DNA of 64,000 nucleotides from Gracilaria vermiculophylla (taxonomy: Eukaryota; Rhodophyta; Florideophyceae; Gracilariales; Gracilariaceae): positions 1,141,805 to 1,205,804 of the forward strand of contig JAHNZQ020000308.1 of assembly GCA_019155205.2 (NCBI GenBank), given 5' to 3'. The translations under genes were made by a program, and so were the position numbers. Numbering within the stretch: the first letter of the stretch is position 1; the number at the start of each line of letters is the position of its first letter. This document shows, piece by piece, positions 18,866-29,819 of this stretch. Under the pieces are notes generated by a model that ran no database searches, had not been told where the DNA came from, and saw only the letters and a program-made list of their open reading frames with translations.

Positions 18866-19421
18866 TTATGCGTCGACGGAGTAGGTGGTCTCTCCCCCAT
18901 TCCTTAAGGCGACCTCCGTGGAGCTGATGCTCGATGTTGGAGAGCCACGCGGAGCCTCTACGCGTGGCTCTGAAGGTTTTCCTGGTTTGAGAGGGGCTGG
19001 CTTCCAGGCGGGGATGGCTTCTGCGGCTGTGCATCGCGATGCGACGTGTTCCCTTGAGGTGCAACCGGCTGGGACACCGGCACCTGCGTTGAGGGTGCTA
19101 GTGACCGTGGGGCAGGCTGCACTCCCGGTGGAGCACGGTAACCGTAGTTTTCTTGAGGGGAGCGGATGTGGCGATACGCGGTTCGATAACTTCCGCTCTC
19201 CGTTGGTGTGTCCTTCAGGTCCTGGAAGTTTTTCTCTCTTTCCTGTAGGATGGCGGCCCTCCTTGCCGGGGTGAGATTCGTACAGTGTACGGGCTCTCGT
19301 GACAAGCAGATCCTGCAAGGCGGTGGGTAGCCTCGATGGTTCACAAATCTGACGCTCCTGTACGGTCCTGCCGAGGCTACGAAGTGAGAGACGAGGGTGT
19401 CCTCGTCCTAGACGGTGCTCC
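18866..19421 (-). pseudogene. Element A gag-pol junction with zinc-finger-like stretch, out of frame
   Basis: In the frame open at 19344-18958 the protein PPPCRICLSREPVHC appears, then a Gln/Pro-rich linker leading toward the protease. Element B (63503-63970) reads the same block in one frame with the gag C-terminus (YASSQ...PPPCRIYLSRGPVHC). In A, gag instead stops at TAG 19422 and shifts frame just after, so this nucleocapsid-like part is cut off. The Cys/His spacing (C-x2-C-x6-H-C) is not the usual C-x2-C-x4-H-x4-C knuckle. Confidence 0.6.
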
Positions 19422-21050
19422 CTAAGAGGAGGCGTATGAAAGGGCAAGGGCCTCCCGCTCTGCTACGAGCGTGAGCTTGTCGAATTCCTTCAAGGTGCTG
19501 GAGTCCAACGTCAGGGCGGACGCCCGACGTGTCCTTGAGGCCGCCTGTTTGTCCGAAAGTGGAGCATGACTGCGGCGAGCGGCACGGTGGGTATCTTTAT
19601 AGGATTCCGCTAAACGCGCTAACTCCGTATAGGTGGTCTTTGGGTGCGTTGTCAGGTAATTACGCACCCTCGCGCGTATCGAAGGAAGAAGTCCCTCGAC
19701 AAACAGCGACTTCAACCGCCGTTCGGAGTACACATTACCACACCGCAGAGACTTCGTCCACAGCTTCTGTGAGAACTCCGTCTCAGTCATTCCGGTGTTC
19801 CGCCTGTAGAAGGTGACCTCAGCGTCAGCATCGGCTATCACCTCGTCGGTGGCGTACCTTTTAAGGAGGAAATTGACTACCTCCGGGTACGTCTTCAAGG
19901 TCTCCGTTCCAGGATCATCAACAATGGTGTTCTCCCCCGTGAGGCGCGGCTGCACCAGCGAGTGCGCTTGGCCTGTGAGGTAGAACTGAAAACACCAAAC
20001 TTCGGCCCCTTCGTGGACACCAATGGTGTTACACGCTGAACGGAAACGCGTAAGGAAATTCAACCCAGAGATGGGGTCTTCGCCTGAGAAGCAGTGCTTC
20101 TTCATTTGAATATCCATACGACGCTGCATCTTCGTGAGTCGTTTAGCGACCGACGCAACGTAGAGTGTGGAGCGATCATTCAACCTGTAGGTGACATAAT
20201 CCACCACTTTGGCGAAGAGCTCGATAAGCGGGACGACCTTCCTGACCCTTCTGCTCTTCTCCTTGGGAGGTAACCTGTCCTCCGAGCTGGAGCTGTTTAC
20301 AGATTCAGAGTCTGAGCTTCTCTCCGAATCGGTGTCTCGTTTTCTTCTTTTCTCCCTCCGTTTCTTTCGTCGTCTTTCCTTAAGGTGGTCTTGGTTGCTG
20401 ACGATACCCCCGTTATCGCGATCCATCCGAGGAGTATCCTGTCCTCCCCTCCTTAGATGGACTTCTTCGCGATCGGTATCCTGTCCTCCTCCGCGGAGCG
20501 TCAGGTCCAGACGGTGCATAGCAAGATTCCTGAGGTTATCCCGTATCCCTACGGCAGTATCCGTTCCTTTTCTGGCGTAGGGGGCGGCAGTATCCTTTCC
20601 TTCTCTGCCCGGGGTCACCTTAGGTGTTGATGGAGGGAACCTCTCCTGTACGGAAGAATAACTTTGAAACGCTGCTGCGGGGAGCAGCTGCGCGGTTTGG
20701 GAGCGAACCTCCGCACGAATAACATCTGAGATCACCTTAAGGAAGGGATCAGAATCCAGCAAAACATCCACAGCACGATGAACGCTCTCCGTCGTGATTC
20801 CTTCCACAAAGACGTAGCGGCGCGCTCCGAGGTGGGCTTCAACACCTGCAGGTATTCTTTCGACCAGCTCTTGTGGAAGCCTATCCGTAAGGCGTGGGGC
20901 CAGGGACTCCAGGAGGGAGGTAGCCTCCGGGTGTTCCTGTCCCTGCAGCTCCTGAGGTGGCGGCTGCGATGCCGTGTGCGGTTCTTCAACCTCCACATCG
21001 GCGTTCTCCAGAGGTGTCACGGGGGATTCCGCTTGCCTCCGATCATGCAT
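19422..21050 (-). CDS. Element A gag (capsid) protein, C-terminally truncated
   Basis: 542 residues. An acidic/Gln-rich N-terminus is followed by a charged linker with two GGQDT repeats (about 187-206), a strongly basic tract (KERRRKKRREKRRKRD, 224-239) and a Ser/Asp/Glu tract (240-258). The retrotransposon gag (capsid-like) domain runs at about 310-490, with FLTRFRSAC, WCFQFYLTGQAHSLV and EFSQKLWTKSLRCG. Gag forms the particle that packages element RNA. The ORF ends YASS-TAG; elements B and C have Gln (CAG) at this position and read on, so the stop is a C-to-T nonsense change that removes the nucleocapsid part. Confidence 0.88.
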   Translation of the reverse strand: MHDRRQAESPVTPLENADVEVEEPHTASQPPPQELQGQEHPEATSLLESLAPRLTDRLPQELVERIPAGVEAHLGARRYVFVEGITTESVHRAVDVLLDSDPFLKVISDVIRAEVRSQTAQLLPAAAFQSYSSVQERFPPSTPKVTPGREGKDTAAPYARKGTDTAVGIRDNLRNLAMHRLDLTLRGGGQDTDREEVHLRRGGQDTPRMDRDNGGIVSNQDHLKERRRKKRREKRRKRDTDSERSSDSESVNSSSSEDRLPPKEKSRRVRKVVPLIELFAKVVDYVTYRLNDRSTLYVASVAKRLTKMQRRMDIQMKKHCFSGEDPISGLNFLTRFRSACNTIGVHEGAEVWCFQFYLTGQAHSLVQPRLTGENTIVDDPGTETLKTYPEVVNFLLKRYATDEVIADADAEVTFYRRNTGMTETEFSQKLWTKSLRCGNVYSERRLKSLFVEGLLPSIRARVRNYLTTHPKTTYTELARLAESYKDTHRAARRSHAPLSDKQAASRTRRASALTLDSSTLKEFDKLTLVAEREALALSYASS

Positions 21051-21109
21051 TCACCTAAGGCGAATTCCTGAAACGCTTCACAGAGGAGCTAGGATTCCAA
21101 AGGAGACTT

Positions 21110-21325
21110 TCATGGTCCTCCAGTGTGGCGGCCATCTCCTGAGGAGCGCTGCGCGTGCTGCGCCCACCGATGGAGTTGGTTGCTTGAAGATACTGTAGGA
21201 AGGTTTCCTTTGGGGGTTCTGAGGGGTCCATAGAGGAGTAGGTCAGGGGTGATTTGCTTCCACTTCCGAATCACCTTAAGGAAGAATTCCACTGTTGGGG
21301 GTTGGTCGTTGCAAACTAGAAACAC
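21110..21325 (-). CDS. Leader ORF upstream of gag (71 codons), conserved in element C
   Basis: Lies between the 5' LTR and gag, in a different frame from gag. The stretch PTVEFFLKVIRKWKQITPDL and the following LLLYGPLRTPKGN, SSNQLH recur at 51781-51986 in element C as PTVKSFITRIRKWKKITLEL, LLLYVPLRTPNGN, SSNQLH. Protein-level conservation between two diverged copies suggests that it is translated, either as a short leader protein or as the original N-terminus of gag before a shared frame change. Confidence 0.5.
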   Translation of the reverse strand: MFLVCNDQPPTVEFFLKVIRKWKQITPDLLLYGPLRTPKGNLPTVSSSNQLHRWAQHAQRSSGDGRHTGGP

Positions 21326-21367
21326 AGTTCTGCTGCGACTTGTGCGAATTCTTTAGGAACTGTGACC

Positions 21368-21387
21368 TTCTAAATCGGGAGACCAGT
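21368..21387 (-). promoter_or_regulatory. Candidate primer-binding site of element A
   Basis: Directly inside the 5' LTR the minus strand reads A-CTGGTCTCCCGATTTAGAA, which contains TGG as expected for pairing with a tRNA CCA end. I could not assign a tRNA. Confidence 0.35.
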
Positions 21388-21940
21388 TGTGGTACTGTCA
21401 GCCCTCCTCTCGAGGTAGTAATGCACAACGTCCGTTAGGAGTTTTTGTTGACTCCAAAGGTGCGTGTTCCTAAAGGTGGTCTCCGGTATCCACTGTCGCG
21501 AGCCGGGGGAATTCTGTAAGGGATCCGCAAACACCAAGCGGAGGGGGAGGTTCACTGGGCGGACAATGCTCCTACAGGCGCTCCTATGATGCGACCTGGG
21601 GATCGGCGGCTTAGAAACCTGAGTTGATCGACAAGAGACTCCAACTGGAAAATGTAGAAGAAGAATCAAGGGTGCTTGTCTTTACTTCCCCAGAGGGGGA
21701 GCTCAACCGGCAGATTAAGTATCAAGCCGGGAGCCCGCCTCGGCAGGTCTGGCTACTGTACTAATTACCTGCATAAATTAACTATAATAAATAATAATTC
21801 TACCGTTCCTCAAGAATACTGTATCTCACGTGGGCGGGATCATGCACTACGTCGCCCAGCTAATAAAATACGAGCCCTCCTTAGGAATATTATACCATAA
21901 GGCCAAACCACCCTATCACCTTAGGAGCCACTGTACTACA
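21388..21940 (-). repeat. 5' LTR of element A (553 bases)
   Basis: Ends TGTGGTAC on the left and GTACTACA on the right (plus-strand reading), an 8-base imperfect inverted repeat with canonical TG..CA. It contains AT-rich runs with AATAAA-like signals at about 21786-21800 and 21866-21872. Same length as the element C 3' LTR (61431-61983). Confidence 0.9.
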
Positions 21941-22390
21941 GTCGAGAGCGCGATTTACGTCCGTTTGCACCGTGGATTCCGAAATTGCCGACTCAAGGGG
22001 TGCTGCGCGAAATAACTTGCGCGCTGGAGGCCCCCCGGCACGCGCGCAGCAGCTGCGCTGGGCCAGCTGGCTACAGTATGGGTGCCGGAGGGCACCTGCC
22101 TTGCACGGTTCATTTAGTTTTATCGCTATTTATTTATTTAGATATTTCCGCCATTTTAGCCTTACAGCTACATTATTAAGCGCGACCGCACTCGGGTTGT
22201 GGCGCCGAGTAAACCTCACAAAACGGGATATCCGGTTTGAACTTGCCGCCCACGCGTTGCGACGGCTTGGCTCCAGACTTACGCCCGACTCGTGTGCCTC
22301 GCCCGAGGAAAGCTTTGCCTCTGAACCATCTCGCGAGAGAAAGGTTCCGAACATCCATTGTAGTACTTTCCTCTTTAGGGCATTGCATTA
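21941..22390. repeat. Repeat R2, copy 1
   Basis: Alignable over most of its length with 33895-34200 plus 35052-35190. Shared landmarks: CTACAGTATGGGTGCCGG with a GGGTGCC/GGCACC hairpin, CCTTGCACGG, TTTATTTATTTA, AAACGG, GTTGCGACGGCTT and CTCGCGAGAG. Element A abuts it at 21941, so A inserted at or near its left end. Class unknown; possibly an LTR or untranslated part of another element. Confidence 0.6.
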
Positions 22391-25159
22391 AAATCAGGCC
22401 CATCGTCCCAGCCTTTCGTTCGCACGTGCATGACGCCGGGGAGTCGAAATGAAAGTTTGGAGAGTTTAAAATCCTCCACGGTAATTGTGTATCGCGGTTT
22501 GAGGCATCCTTTCAGGGTCATCCTGAAGCATTTGTAAGGTTTGCTAACGGAAAAACGTTTTTTATATATACGTACTGATTTTTACAAATATATGCCTTTT
22601 CTACAACTTTTGCCTACATGAGCACTGAATTTTTGACGCCAAAAGACAAGAGTGTGTTGGCGATGGAGTTGCTCATTACATGTCGGCCGAAAGACAATTT
22701 CTTTTATTTTCCTCTTTTCAAAATCTTCCCTCTTCCAATACTTCAATCTCCACTTCGATTCACCTTTAACCTGCTTGGTAGACCCAATTGCACCTACAGG
22801 TTTCCACTTGCCTAGTAGATGTAGGGAGGGCTCACTTCCTGAGAGTGGTTCCCCTTTGGTGCAAGGCTTCAAATTCTTTGAAAGACATCCTGTCCTGGTT
22901 TTTGCTTTACACTGATGTCATTGTCTCTCTCTTTTTCGGGGATAGTTATCCCTTCATTCTATCCATTGTCAGACATAGTTGCTGTCATTTTATCAACAAT
23001 ATCGTCTGCAATGATACAGTCTGCAAGGCAATAACCGGAATGCAGGTCATCATTCCACCCATCATCATCATATTGCGCAAACCACCAACTGCTTTCATTT
23101 TCGTCTAATTGCTCACTTTTTCTTCTACAGAGACTTCGTCGACAGTTTGAATCTCTTCATTGTCTTTATGACGCACATTTCTGCACTGAAGGGTGAGTCG
23201 TGCACGGTTATCTAATCGCCTGCATTTGTCCGCTTTATCTCGAAGTCTTCTTTCTCATACACATATGCAGATTCTGCAAAAGAGTATTTTACTTTGAAGT
23301 CCAAAAGCAATTCATTTTCCATCTACGTTGCTAAAATTTCTCGAATAGATGGAAACATTTTTCACGATATTTATTACCTGGATCAGCGCGTGCCCCTTCG
23401 TTTCGCGCCCTATGCATCAGGACGTCAGTGATCCGGATGTATCAAAGATGCAAAACAACGATATGCTTTATGGATTGACTTCACTGTTGGAGCTCACCCT
23501 TGGAATCAGAAGACATTAATCAAAGGTGTGACATTTTTCTCAATGACATTGAAATGGTGTGAAGCATGCGCGGTACGTTTTCTGAATGAGCGGCATACAT
23601 TCATGGATTACAATTAGGCTAATGATCTAGTTTGAGATAAAGATGAGTTCTTCAGGTTTGATGAATGTTTTGAGACAAGTAGTACTGGTGCTCACGGGAA
23701 GTAAAAAGGTGCAGTGAGAGTTGTAGAGCATATCTCGCCGGCGGGGAATGCACCTCACGGTATTCCAAGCCTTGTCCTCGTAAAAGGTAAGTAAGTGAGT
23801 ACAGCCTTCTGTTACGCTTAGAATTAGAGCATAGCTTGCAGGGTATCTCAGGAAGAAGCTACTGAATTGGAAGTCTCCAGACTGGTATTGAGTCTCGACA
23901 TTTTCTTATCCAGTGCAAATCTCCCAAAAGCGGGGAAAAAAGCAACAAAAATGATGCATTTAATGCACACAAAAGCAATGGATCCGATGAAACCAGGAAA
24001 ATGCAAGGGAAAATAGCCTTAAACGGGGGCGGAGGTCTGTCTTTGAAAAGATAAACAAACAATAATAAAAAAGTGTTGAAAGTCCCACGTGCGGAGTGTT
24101 ATAGGTGACCTGGGCATTTCAAATAGGATCAGTAAATGGAATCCACTGGTACACACTCTCTGTGAACAGTCTTGATCCAACAAGGGCTACTATAGTTACA
24201 GCAACACTTTCCGGTTTTACTTTCGAACGCGCGGCCGTGAGGTCACGCGCTCCTAATTAGTTCTCAAAATGATTTCTAGAATAATACAATATATTAGTGC
24301 ACACCTGCCAAGGGCCACACAGATGCAAATTTTCAGCGTCGGGGCTAAACTAAAACTAACGAAGTAGAAATTTTTTCGAAATCGGCAGCGAAGGTCCTAC
24401 ACGTGCTACGCGCTACGCCCATACAATCCCATTCTTGATCAACGTGTCAGGGTGTCATTTCCGTCCAATAATCATCCTGTCACACGTCTTCTTAGAAAGA
24501 ACGCATATGTTTCAAAGTACTAGCCCCCGTGCCTACCAATCTTCTATGAAGATAATCTACGCTGAGTCCGCTAAAAGCCGTTCCTCTACCAGAGAGTTAC
24601 GTTTGAGAGGGTTTCAACATTGTGAGGGGGCTTGTGGGAGGTACGAGGGGACTATACGCGTTACGATCGAAAATTTGGGCAACAAACTAAACTCTCCCCC
24701 CGAACTTTTCATTATCACCGATGTACCCATCTGCGCATTAGAATCTCTGCATAGGTAATCTGCAAAGATGATCAATTCTGCAAGCAGTCATCCCCCTAAT
24801 CGTAGAATACAATAATTTCAATTGGGACACTGTGTGTATTCACAACTTTGCAGAAATTTTTTGAGCAAAACGATTCCGTTTTGCTGGGCATTTAGAAATT
24901 GAAAACGAGGGTCGGACAAAGTAGGAGTGTAGCAAGTCTTAAACCACAAACTATAGTTGGATGCATTTAGCAGCACGAGGCGATCGCCCGAGGCACAGGA
25001 AAAGGAACACATGAAGACCAGACTCTCTTGACCGGCCTCCTCTCCTGATCTGGCTGCGAGTCTAAATGTCCTGTCGAATTTCATCTTGGGAAAGGTTTCG
25101 CACCAGGAGTGAGGTACAGGCGAGGCTCGTGTTTCTCTCTATTGCCAATCCAACCGGTG
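22391..25159. other. AT-rich, no gene recognised
   Basis: Short ORFs only. The 96-codon minus ORF at 22872-22582 is basic and unrecognised. Open but broken coding-like stretches occur around 23280-23620 (plus) and 24818-25343 (minus); I could not assign either. Probably old transposon remains. Confidence 0.4.
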
Positions 25160-25204
25160 CGCTGGCCTCATATGAGGTCAAAACGACCTCATATGAGATC
25201 AGCG
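25160..25204. repeat. Nested palindrome: two CCTCATATGAGG units in an inverted repeat
   Basis: Two 20-base arms (25160-25179 and 25185-25204), inverted relative to each other around AAAAC. Each arm itself carries the palindrome (G/A)CCTCATATGAGGTC or a one-to-two base variant. The whole can fold as one large hairpin or two small ones. A third copy is at 27961-27976. Confidence 0.75.
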
Positions 25205-26010
25205 AACACTCCAGCAAAAGTAAATATAAAATATAGGAATATGACCCGTAGGCCAATATTTTGGAAATTTTAAAATTTAAAACCTGTTCTCCAGGACGAC
25301 CTGCAAGCAATAAAACGATGTAGACCACGCCATGAGCTATCACAGCAGCTCAGATGTCATCAGACTATATGCAAGCATCAAATTCTGAGTTCGAATCTCG
25401 CCGAGTATATAAAACATGAAAAACTCCTTCGAAAGCTCGACTAATTCGAAAGATATTTAAACCCTCCAAACTTTATCAACACCGAATTGAACAGCAGACC
25501 GAACAATATGACATCTGTTAAAGGGGCAGTTTCGTAATAGAGTTTAAATATTCTAGCAAGTCAAAATAACTCGGATTAAATCAGTAGAGGGCTTAAGGTA
25601 AAAGAACTATTGCTCAACAATTCCATCAAAATGTTGAATTATACATAGAAAACGAATCTTGTCAACGTTGCTGACCTTCTTTTTTAAGAACTATTTTTCA
25701 CTATACCGTGACACTCCTCAATATGTTTCATAAAAAATTACCTGTTCGTACCAGTGTAACATAAAAACACTTCTTTTCCTTTCCTTGAATAGCATCCAGA
25801 ACATTAAAACTTCGATTTCGTAGTACCTCTGCAATAATTGCATTGTCCTTGAGATAAGACTTTTGTAATCATTTAATATTTTGTTTTCCTTCTTCTCTTG
25901 GTTTGCATTAATTGCAAGCCACTGCCAGCAATCATTGGCTGTTCATTATTATTTTCATTTTCCATTTCATTTCTGTTCATTAATCCGGTGAAGTCCCAAA
26001 TATTTTCTAT

Positions 26011-27787
26011 TTATTTATCAGCCAGCTCACAATAAAAACGGTGTGGAAAATTAACGCTTCTGCTTCCATTTACTGCCTTATACAGTTTCCATGCATCTAC
26101 AATGCAAATTTCTAAAAGGGAGCAGTTGACTCGAAATGACCACTCTTTCACTTCTATTTTCATTTCAAGATATATATCACCTTGTCGGCATCTGTTATGG
26201 TGATCGATCATTGAACATGTTTTCTAATGTTCTTCTTAAGTCTCTGGAATTGCAACCTCTAATTCCATTTTCTTAGAAATGGTTCCCTCTCGTCTCCATC
26301 GCTTCCTAACTATAGGTGTACCTGGATTAACTGTGCCCGATGTTGAAATAAAATACTTTCTGTCTCGATCCATCCACATTACGGCTGTTATGCCACTCTT
26401 GGGGACGCTTCCTTTTGAAACCATAGATGTAAATTCGCCTTTGTTCCTGAACGTGATTTCAGATAAGAATTTAATAGAAAATTTCCGAGATGCATTTTTG
26501 ATTACTCCAATAAATCTCAACCCATTTTCCATAAATGCTTTAGCGGTGTTGACGGATGCAAAAAAACATCAGCTCATACCAAACGATCTTATCCAAACCA
26601 CGGTTGTACTTTGCGGAGTGGATAGCCGATCCATCAGCATTATCGGAATCAAAAAGCTGTTCCGGATTACTAGCACCCATATTGAGTTCGATATTTAGCA
26701 TTTTACCCTTTCGTCTACAACAAACAATTTTCATTTCAAGACAATTTTCGTGCTCTCGATCCAAGGCCGTATAATAGAAAAGCCCAACATCAATCCATCG
26801 AGCTCCTAATCCGTACCACCGTGACTTTCCGTCGTTTACACATTAAGCATGTGACAGAGTGACAGAAGAACGGCGACGATTATTGACGGCCCCCACAAAA
26901 TCGGCTACGAAGTACCATCTTACGATTCCTAGCTCTTCAGTCATAGTATTTCCACCAAAACATATGCAACTTTTAAGTGATTCAACTCTATTTCGTGCTA
27001 TACCAAGCCCATTGTTAGGTTGTTGAATGAATTTATAAAAAAGCTCAATGCTCGTAATATCGCGTCTGTTCGAAAACGCAATACGAGTCGTTAAAATAAG
27101 AACTCCGAAAATTTTGAGCACCTTTTCTCCTGAAGGCCTCCGAGCGCCTTTGCTTTCTATTCAAATATATATGTCCTGCTCACGATAAATTCCAAATGAT
27201 ACATGGGAAACACCCAGAAAAAAAAATCCAAAGCAGTCATTTCTGAAGAAGCGAGACGTGATGAGATATAGTCTCCTGCTGGGCTAGTAGCTTTCTACTG
27301 ATGCATTTGCATAAAACCATTCGGAGGACTCAACGTCGTACAGGTTTCCCATTTCCAGCCATGAACAGTAGTGGATTGGCAGATTGTACGCAGATTTGGA
27401 GTACCTGACTGCTCTTGCATATTTTTGCACATTCAGTGGTGTAACAATAGCTTCACATTCAGCAGTTTCGAGGTTACTCTGATCAATCGCATGATTATGT
27501 TTTTTTGCAGCATATGGGGTCTCGTCAACACCGGTACCGAGTTAGACACTGGAAATTGGTAGAGTAACTTCTTTCTCACGATTGGGGAAACTGAAGTTTA
27601 ACATCAAGAATGTGGTATTTCGATTGTTGATTTTGCGAACATCAACATTTTGAACTATTTCTCTGACCGTTGTGGACTTTCAAAAAGATCCATAGTAGCG
27701 TTTACATTCCGCGTCACTGGTATCCAATCGAGTGCGGCTGTTGACAGTTGTACCACCAGTTCTGCGAGGATCGGTGGACGATGCCAT
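26011..27787 (-). pseudogene. piggyBac-type (DDE_Tnp_1_7) transposase relic
   Basis: From an ATG at 27785-27787 (MASSTDPRR) the minus strand gives, across stops and frameshifts: ALDFFFWVFPMYHLEFI, then LKIFGVLILTTRIAFSNRRD, then SRNR-type IARNRVESLKSCICFGG, then GLRFIGVIKNASRKF, AVMWMDRDRKYFIST and PGTPIVRKRWRR, and finally IDHHNRCRQGD..KEWSFRVN..CIVDAW. The order, the 'FFGVLILxTRFEF' block, the 'WMDRDRRYFI' block and the 'IDxHNRCRQ' block are those of algal and stramenopile piggyBac-like transposases. At least five stops are present. I did not find TTAA-flanked terminal repeats; the CATATG palindromes at 25160 and 27961 are the only symmetric sequences on either side. Confidence 0.78.
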
Positions 27788-27960
27788 AGTTTACTAATGT
27801 TGTTCACGGCTCTGATTCATGTAACAGTCATAATCCACTCTTGGTGGTTGTGGACACAGTTCAGTGCTGCCGGCGCCGACAACATGATAAGTATCTCAGA
27901 ACCAAAAAAAAAGTGGGAAAAGTTTTAATGTTTTCACAAAGTTGTAAAGTAATTAAAATT

Positions 27961-27976
27961 GACCTCATATGAGGTC
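27961..27976. repeat. Perfect 16-base palindrome GACCTCATATGAGGTC
   Basis: Exact palindrome 174 bases upstream of the piggyBac-like start codon. Same core as the pair at 25160-25204 beyond the other end of the relic. Confidence 0.85.
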
Positions 27977-29283
27977 GCTGGTCAGATAGACACTAGTGAA
28001 AGTGCGAAAAAAATAGAGTGCACCCACTTGTGTTTGCCACACCCCTCTGTTCCAAGTAAGCCATTTCTTGGAAACGCAGGCGCGGTGCGCCCGCGCAAAA
28101 GACGGGCGCATCACTTAAGTGGCGTCGCCGCGCCCGCAGCATTTTGCGTCGGTCGCACTACAGAGATTCGTGGATTTCAGGTTCTTTGCGGCTTCAGCCT
28201 CAAGCTCGCTGCCTGTTTGAGGGCACTCTATGTCTGTACGTGGCAGTGTGGCTCCGAAAGTGGCGCGTGGAGTAGGTAGGTAGGTATATCATACCCGCAT
28301 TATTGTGTTGGACTGCGTGAATTAAAGAATGTTGAAATCTAAAACATAAAGGTGGCGCATAATGCAGTCACGGACAACCGATGGAGAGAAAGAGAAGCGA
28401 CACATGGACTAATTCTCACAAAATTAAAATGGCTCAAGGAAAGCCTCACGAAGCAGAGCACTGAAAGACAATGCGCGTGCAAAGAAGCGACAGTCGACGA
28501 GCAGATGTACATGGATAAGGTACAGGCGCGTGCGTGGCAAGCTGTTTAACAACGTCAACAAACTAGTGAATTTCAAATACATAAGCTGGAAGGTACTCCC
28601 GCAGTCTATCGCCCTAATGATGACAAATCGTCTTTGGCCACCGCGGTACAGATATGTTTGTAAATCCACGAGGATCCAGGGGAGTTTTGTGAGACAACTT
28701 CTTAGGCGAGAGCGTAAGTAGCACACGATTTGACATCATTGCGATCATGGCAATCCAAGTGATGGGGGAGAAGAGAGAATAGGTTTCTCTTGCAAACGAG
28801 GTGACGAAACGACATGGGCTGAAAGGAGACCCCGAAAAGTGCAAAGATTGGACGCTCAATGACGTAATATACTAGGACCATGACACTGTTCTGCTGGGGA
28901 GATGGGCATACGTAGGCTGCAATGGGGAAGGTAAAAAGGCCCTAACCACAATGACCTACGTCGGGGCTGGAAACCTAAATTCTTAAGATCATTGGCGTTT
29001 TCAAGGGTCGGCTTTAACGTCTTAATGTGCGGCAAAGCCTGATTGAGCTGCCTAATGTGGGTGACCATCAGGCACGAAACGTGCTGCAGGACTCTATGAG
29101 TGGCCGTCTCGGCATGTGCAAGAACCCCATGGCCCAGGACGTTGAGCTTTTCATGAGGGTTTGATACATTCTGGACACTGCCAGGGTACAACCGCGGTTG
29201 ATGTGCTGCATTATTTTAAAATAAAGAGTGAATGAATATATAATGCAAAGATACTGTGCCGTAATGAGGTAGAAATTATAGTC
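27977..29283. other. No gene recognised
   Basis: 28060-28270 is a short GC-rich island in AT-rich surroundings, ending in a small GTAG repeat (28271-28285). The ORFs up to 111 codons on both strands show no domain. Confidence 0.4.
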
Positions 29284-29339
29284 CTAAAGCTTGTGGATGA
29301 AAGGCCTATTGAAGACTACGTTCCTGTTAGAAGTGAAGC

Positions 29340-29520
29340 GGCCTCCTTCAATTTTTGCAAATATTACGTCGGCAAATTCCGTGAGGCTTTTGTAGCACGT
29401 AATAACGCGCTTTCCGTCGCTGTCGGTTATCTTCAGCGCCGTGGAGGCAGTAATTGTGACTTCTAATTAGACTCTTGAAAATCTGCTCAATATTAACAAA
29501 AATGAAAAGCCCCGGACGAA

Positions 29521-29554
<34 letters not shown>

Positions 29555-29640
29555 AAGAGGGAGCTCCTTGTCGATCAGTGGCCTTTGCTTCTTGCTTGCG
29601 AGCGCGTTGCCTGAAGTCTCGCGAGCCCGCATAGTTAAAA
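29340..29640. repeat. Diverged repeat shared with 35625-35870
   Basis: Both copies carry GTAA-AACGCGCT-TCGCTGTCGGTTA, then AAAGCCC-GGACGAAGAGAGAGAGAG, then a CTTCTTGC..GTGAGCG stretch in the same order. They belong to the F2 family or to a repeat that sits beside it twice. Confidence 0.55.
29518..29562. repeat. GA microsatellite
   Basis: About 45 bases of nearly pure (GA)n with one GACA and one GAAA interruption. The related copy at 35761-35778 has only a short (GA)n, so the tract expanded after the copies separated. Confidence 0.85.
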
Positions 29641-29819
29641 CTTTTCTGCAGGAAGGGTTCTTGTGATTTTGCGCTTTACGATGATGCAGATGAAGGAAGC
29701 GCCGGATACCAAAGTTCACGTGCAGCAGACGACTGTGGTGGGCTCTAAAGCTCTTCAGCTAGAACCGATCGATCTAGCTCTAATTGTGCAATTCATGAGC
29801 AAACACAATCACTAGGAAG

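Larger units (their letters stand above)
12967..21940 (-). mobile_element. Family-1 element A: Ty3/gypsy chromovirus with convergent ORF3
   Basis: Bounded on the right by a full 553-base 5' LTR (21388-21940). On the left is the head of the 3' LTR (12967-13029), which enters an assembly gap. On the minus strand the order is LTR, primer site, leader ORF, gag, protease, RT, RNase H, integrase, chromodomain; the convergent ORF3 (13943-14578, plus) follows. It is the best preserved of the three family-1 copies. Defects: nonsense codons in gag and integrase, a frameshift at the gag end, loss of the integrase Glu and one RNase H Asp, an internal deletion in ORF3 and a TRIM insertion near the 3' LTR. 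The flanks (GGATC or GAGGT on the left, GTCGA on the right) do not form a target duplication, so the left junction is rearranged or misassembled. Confidence 0.85.
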
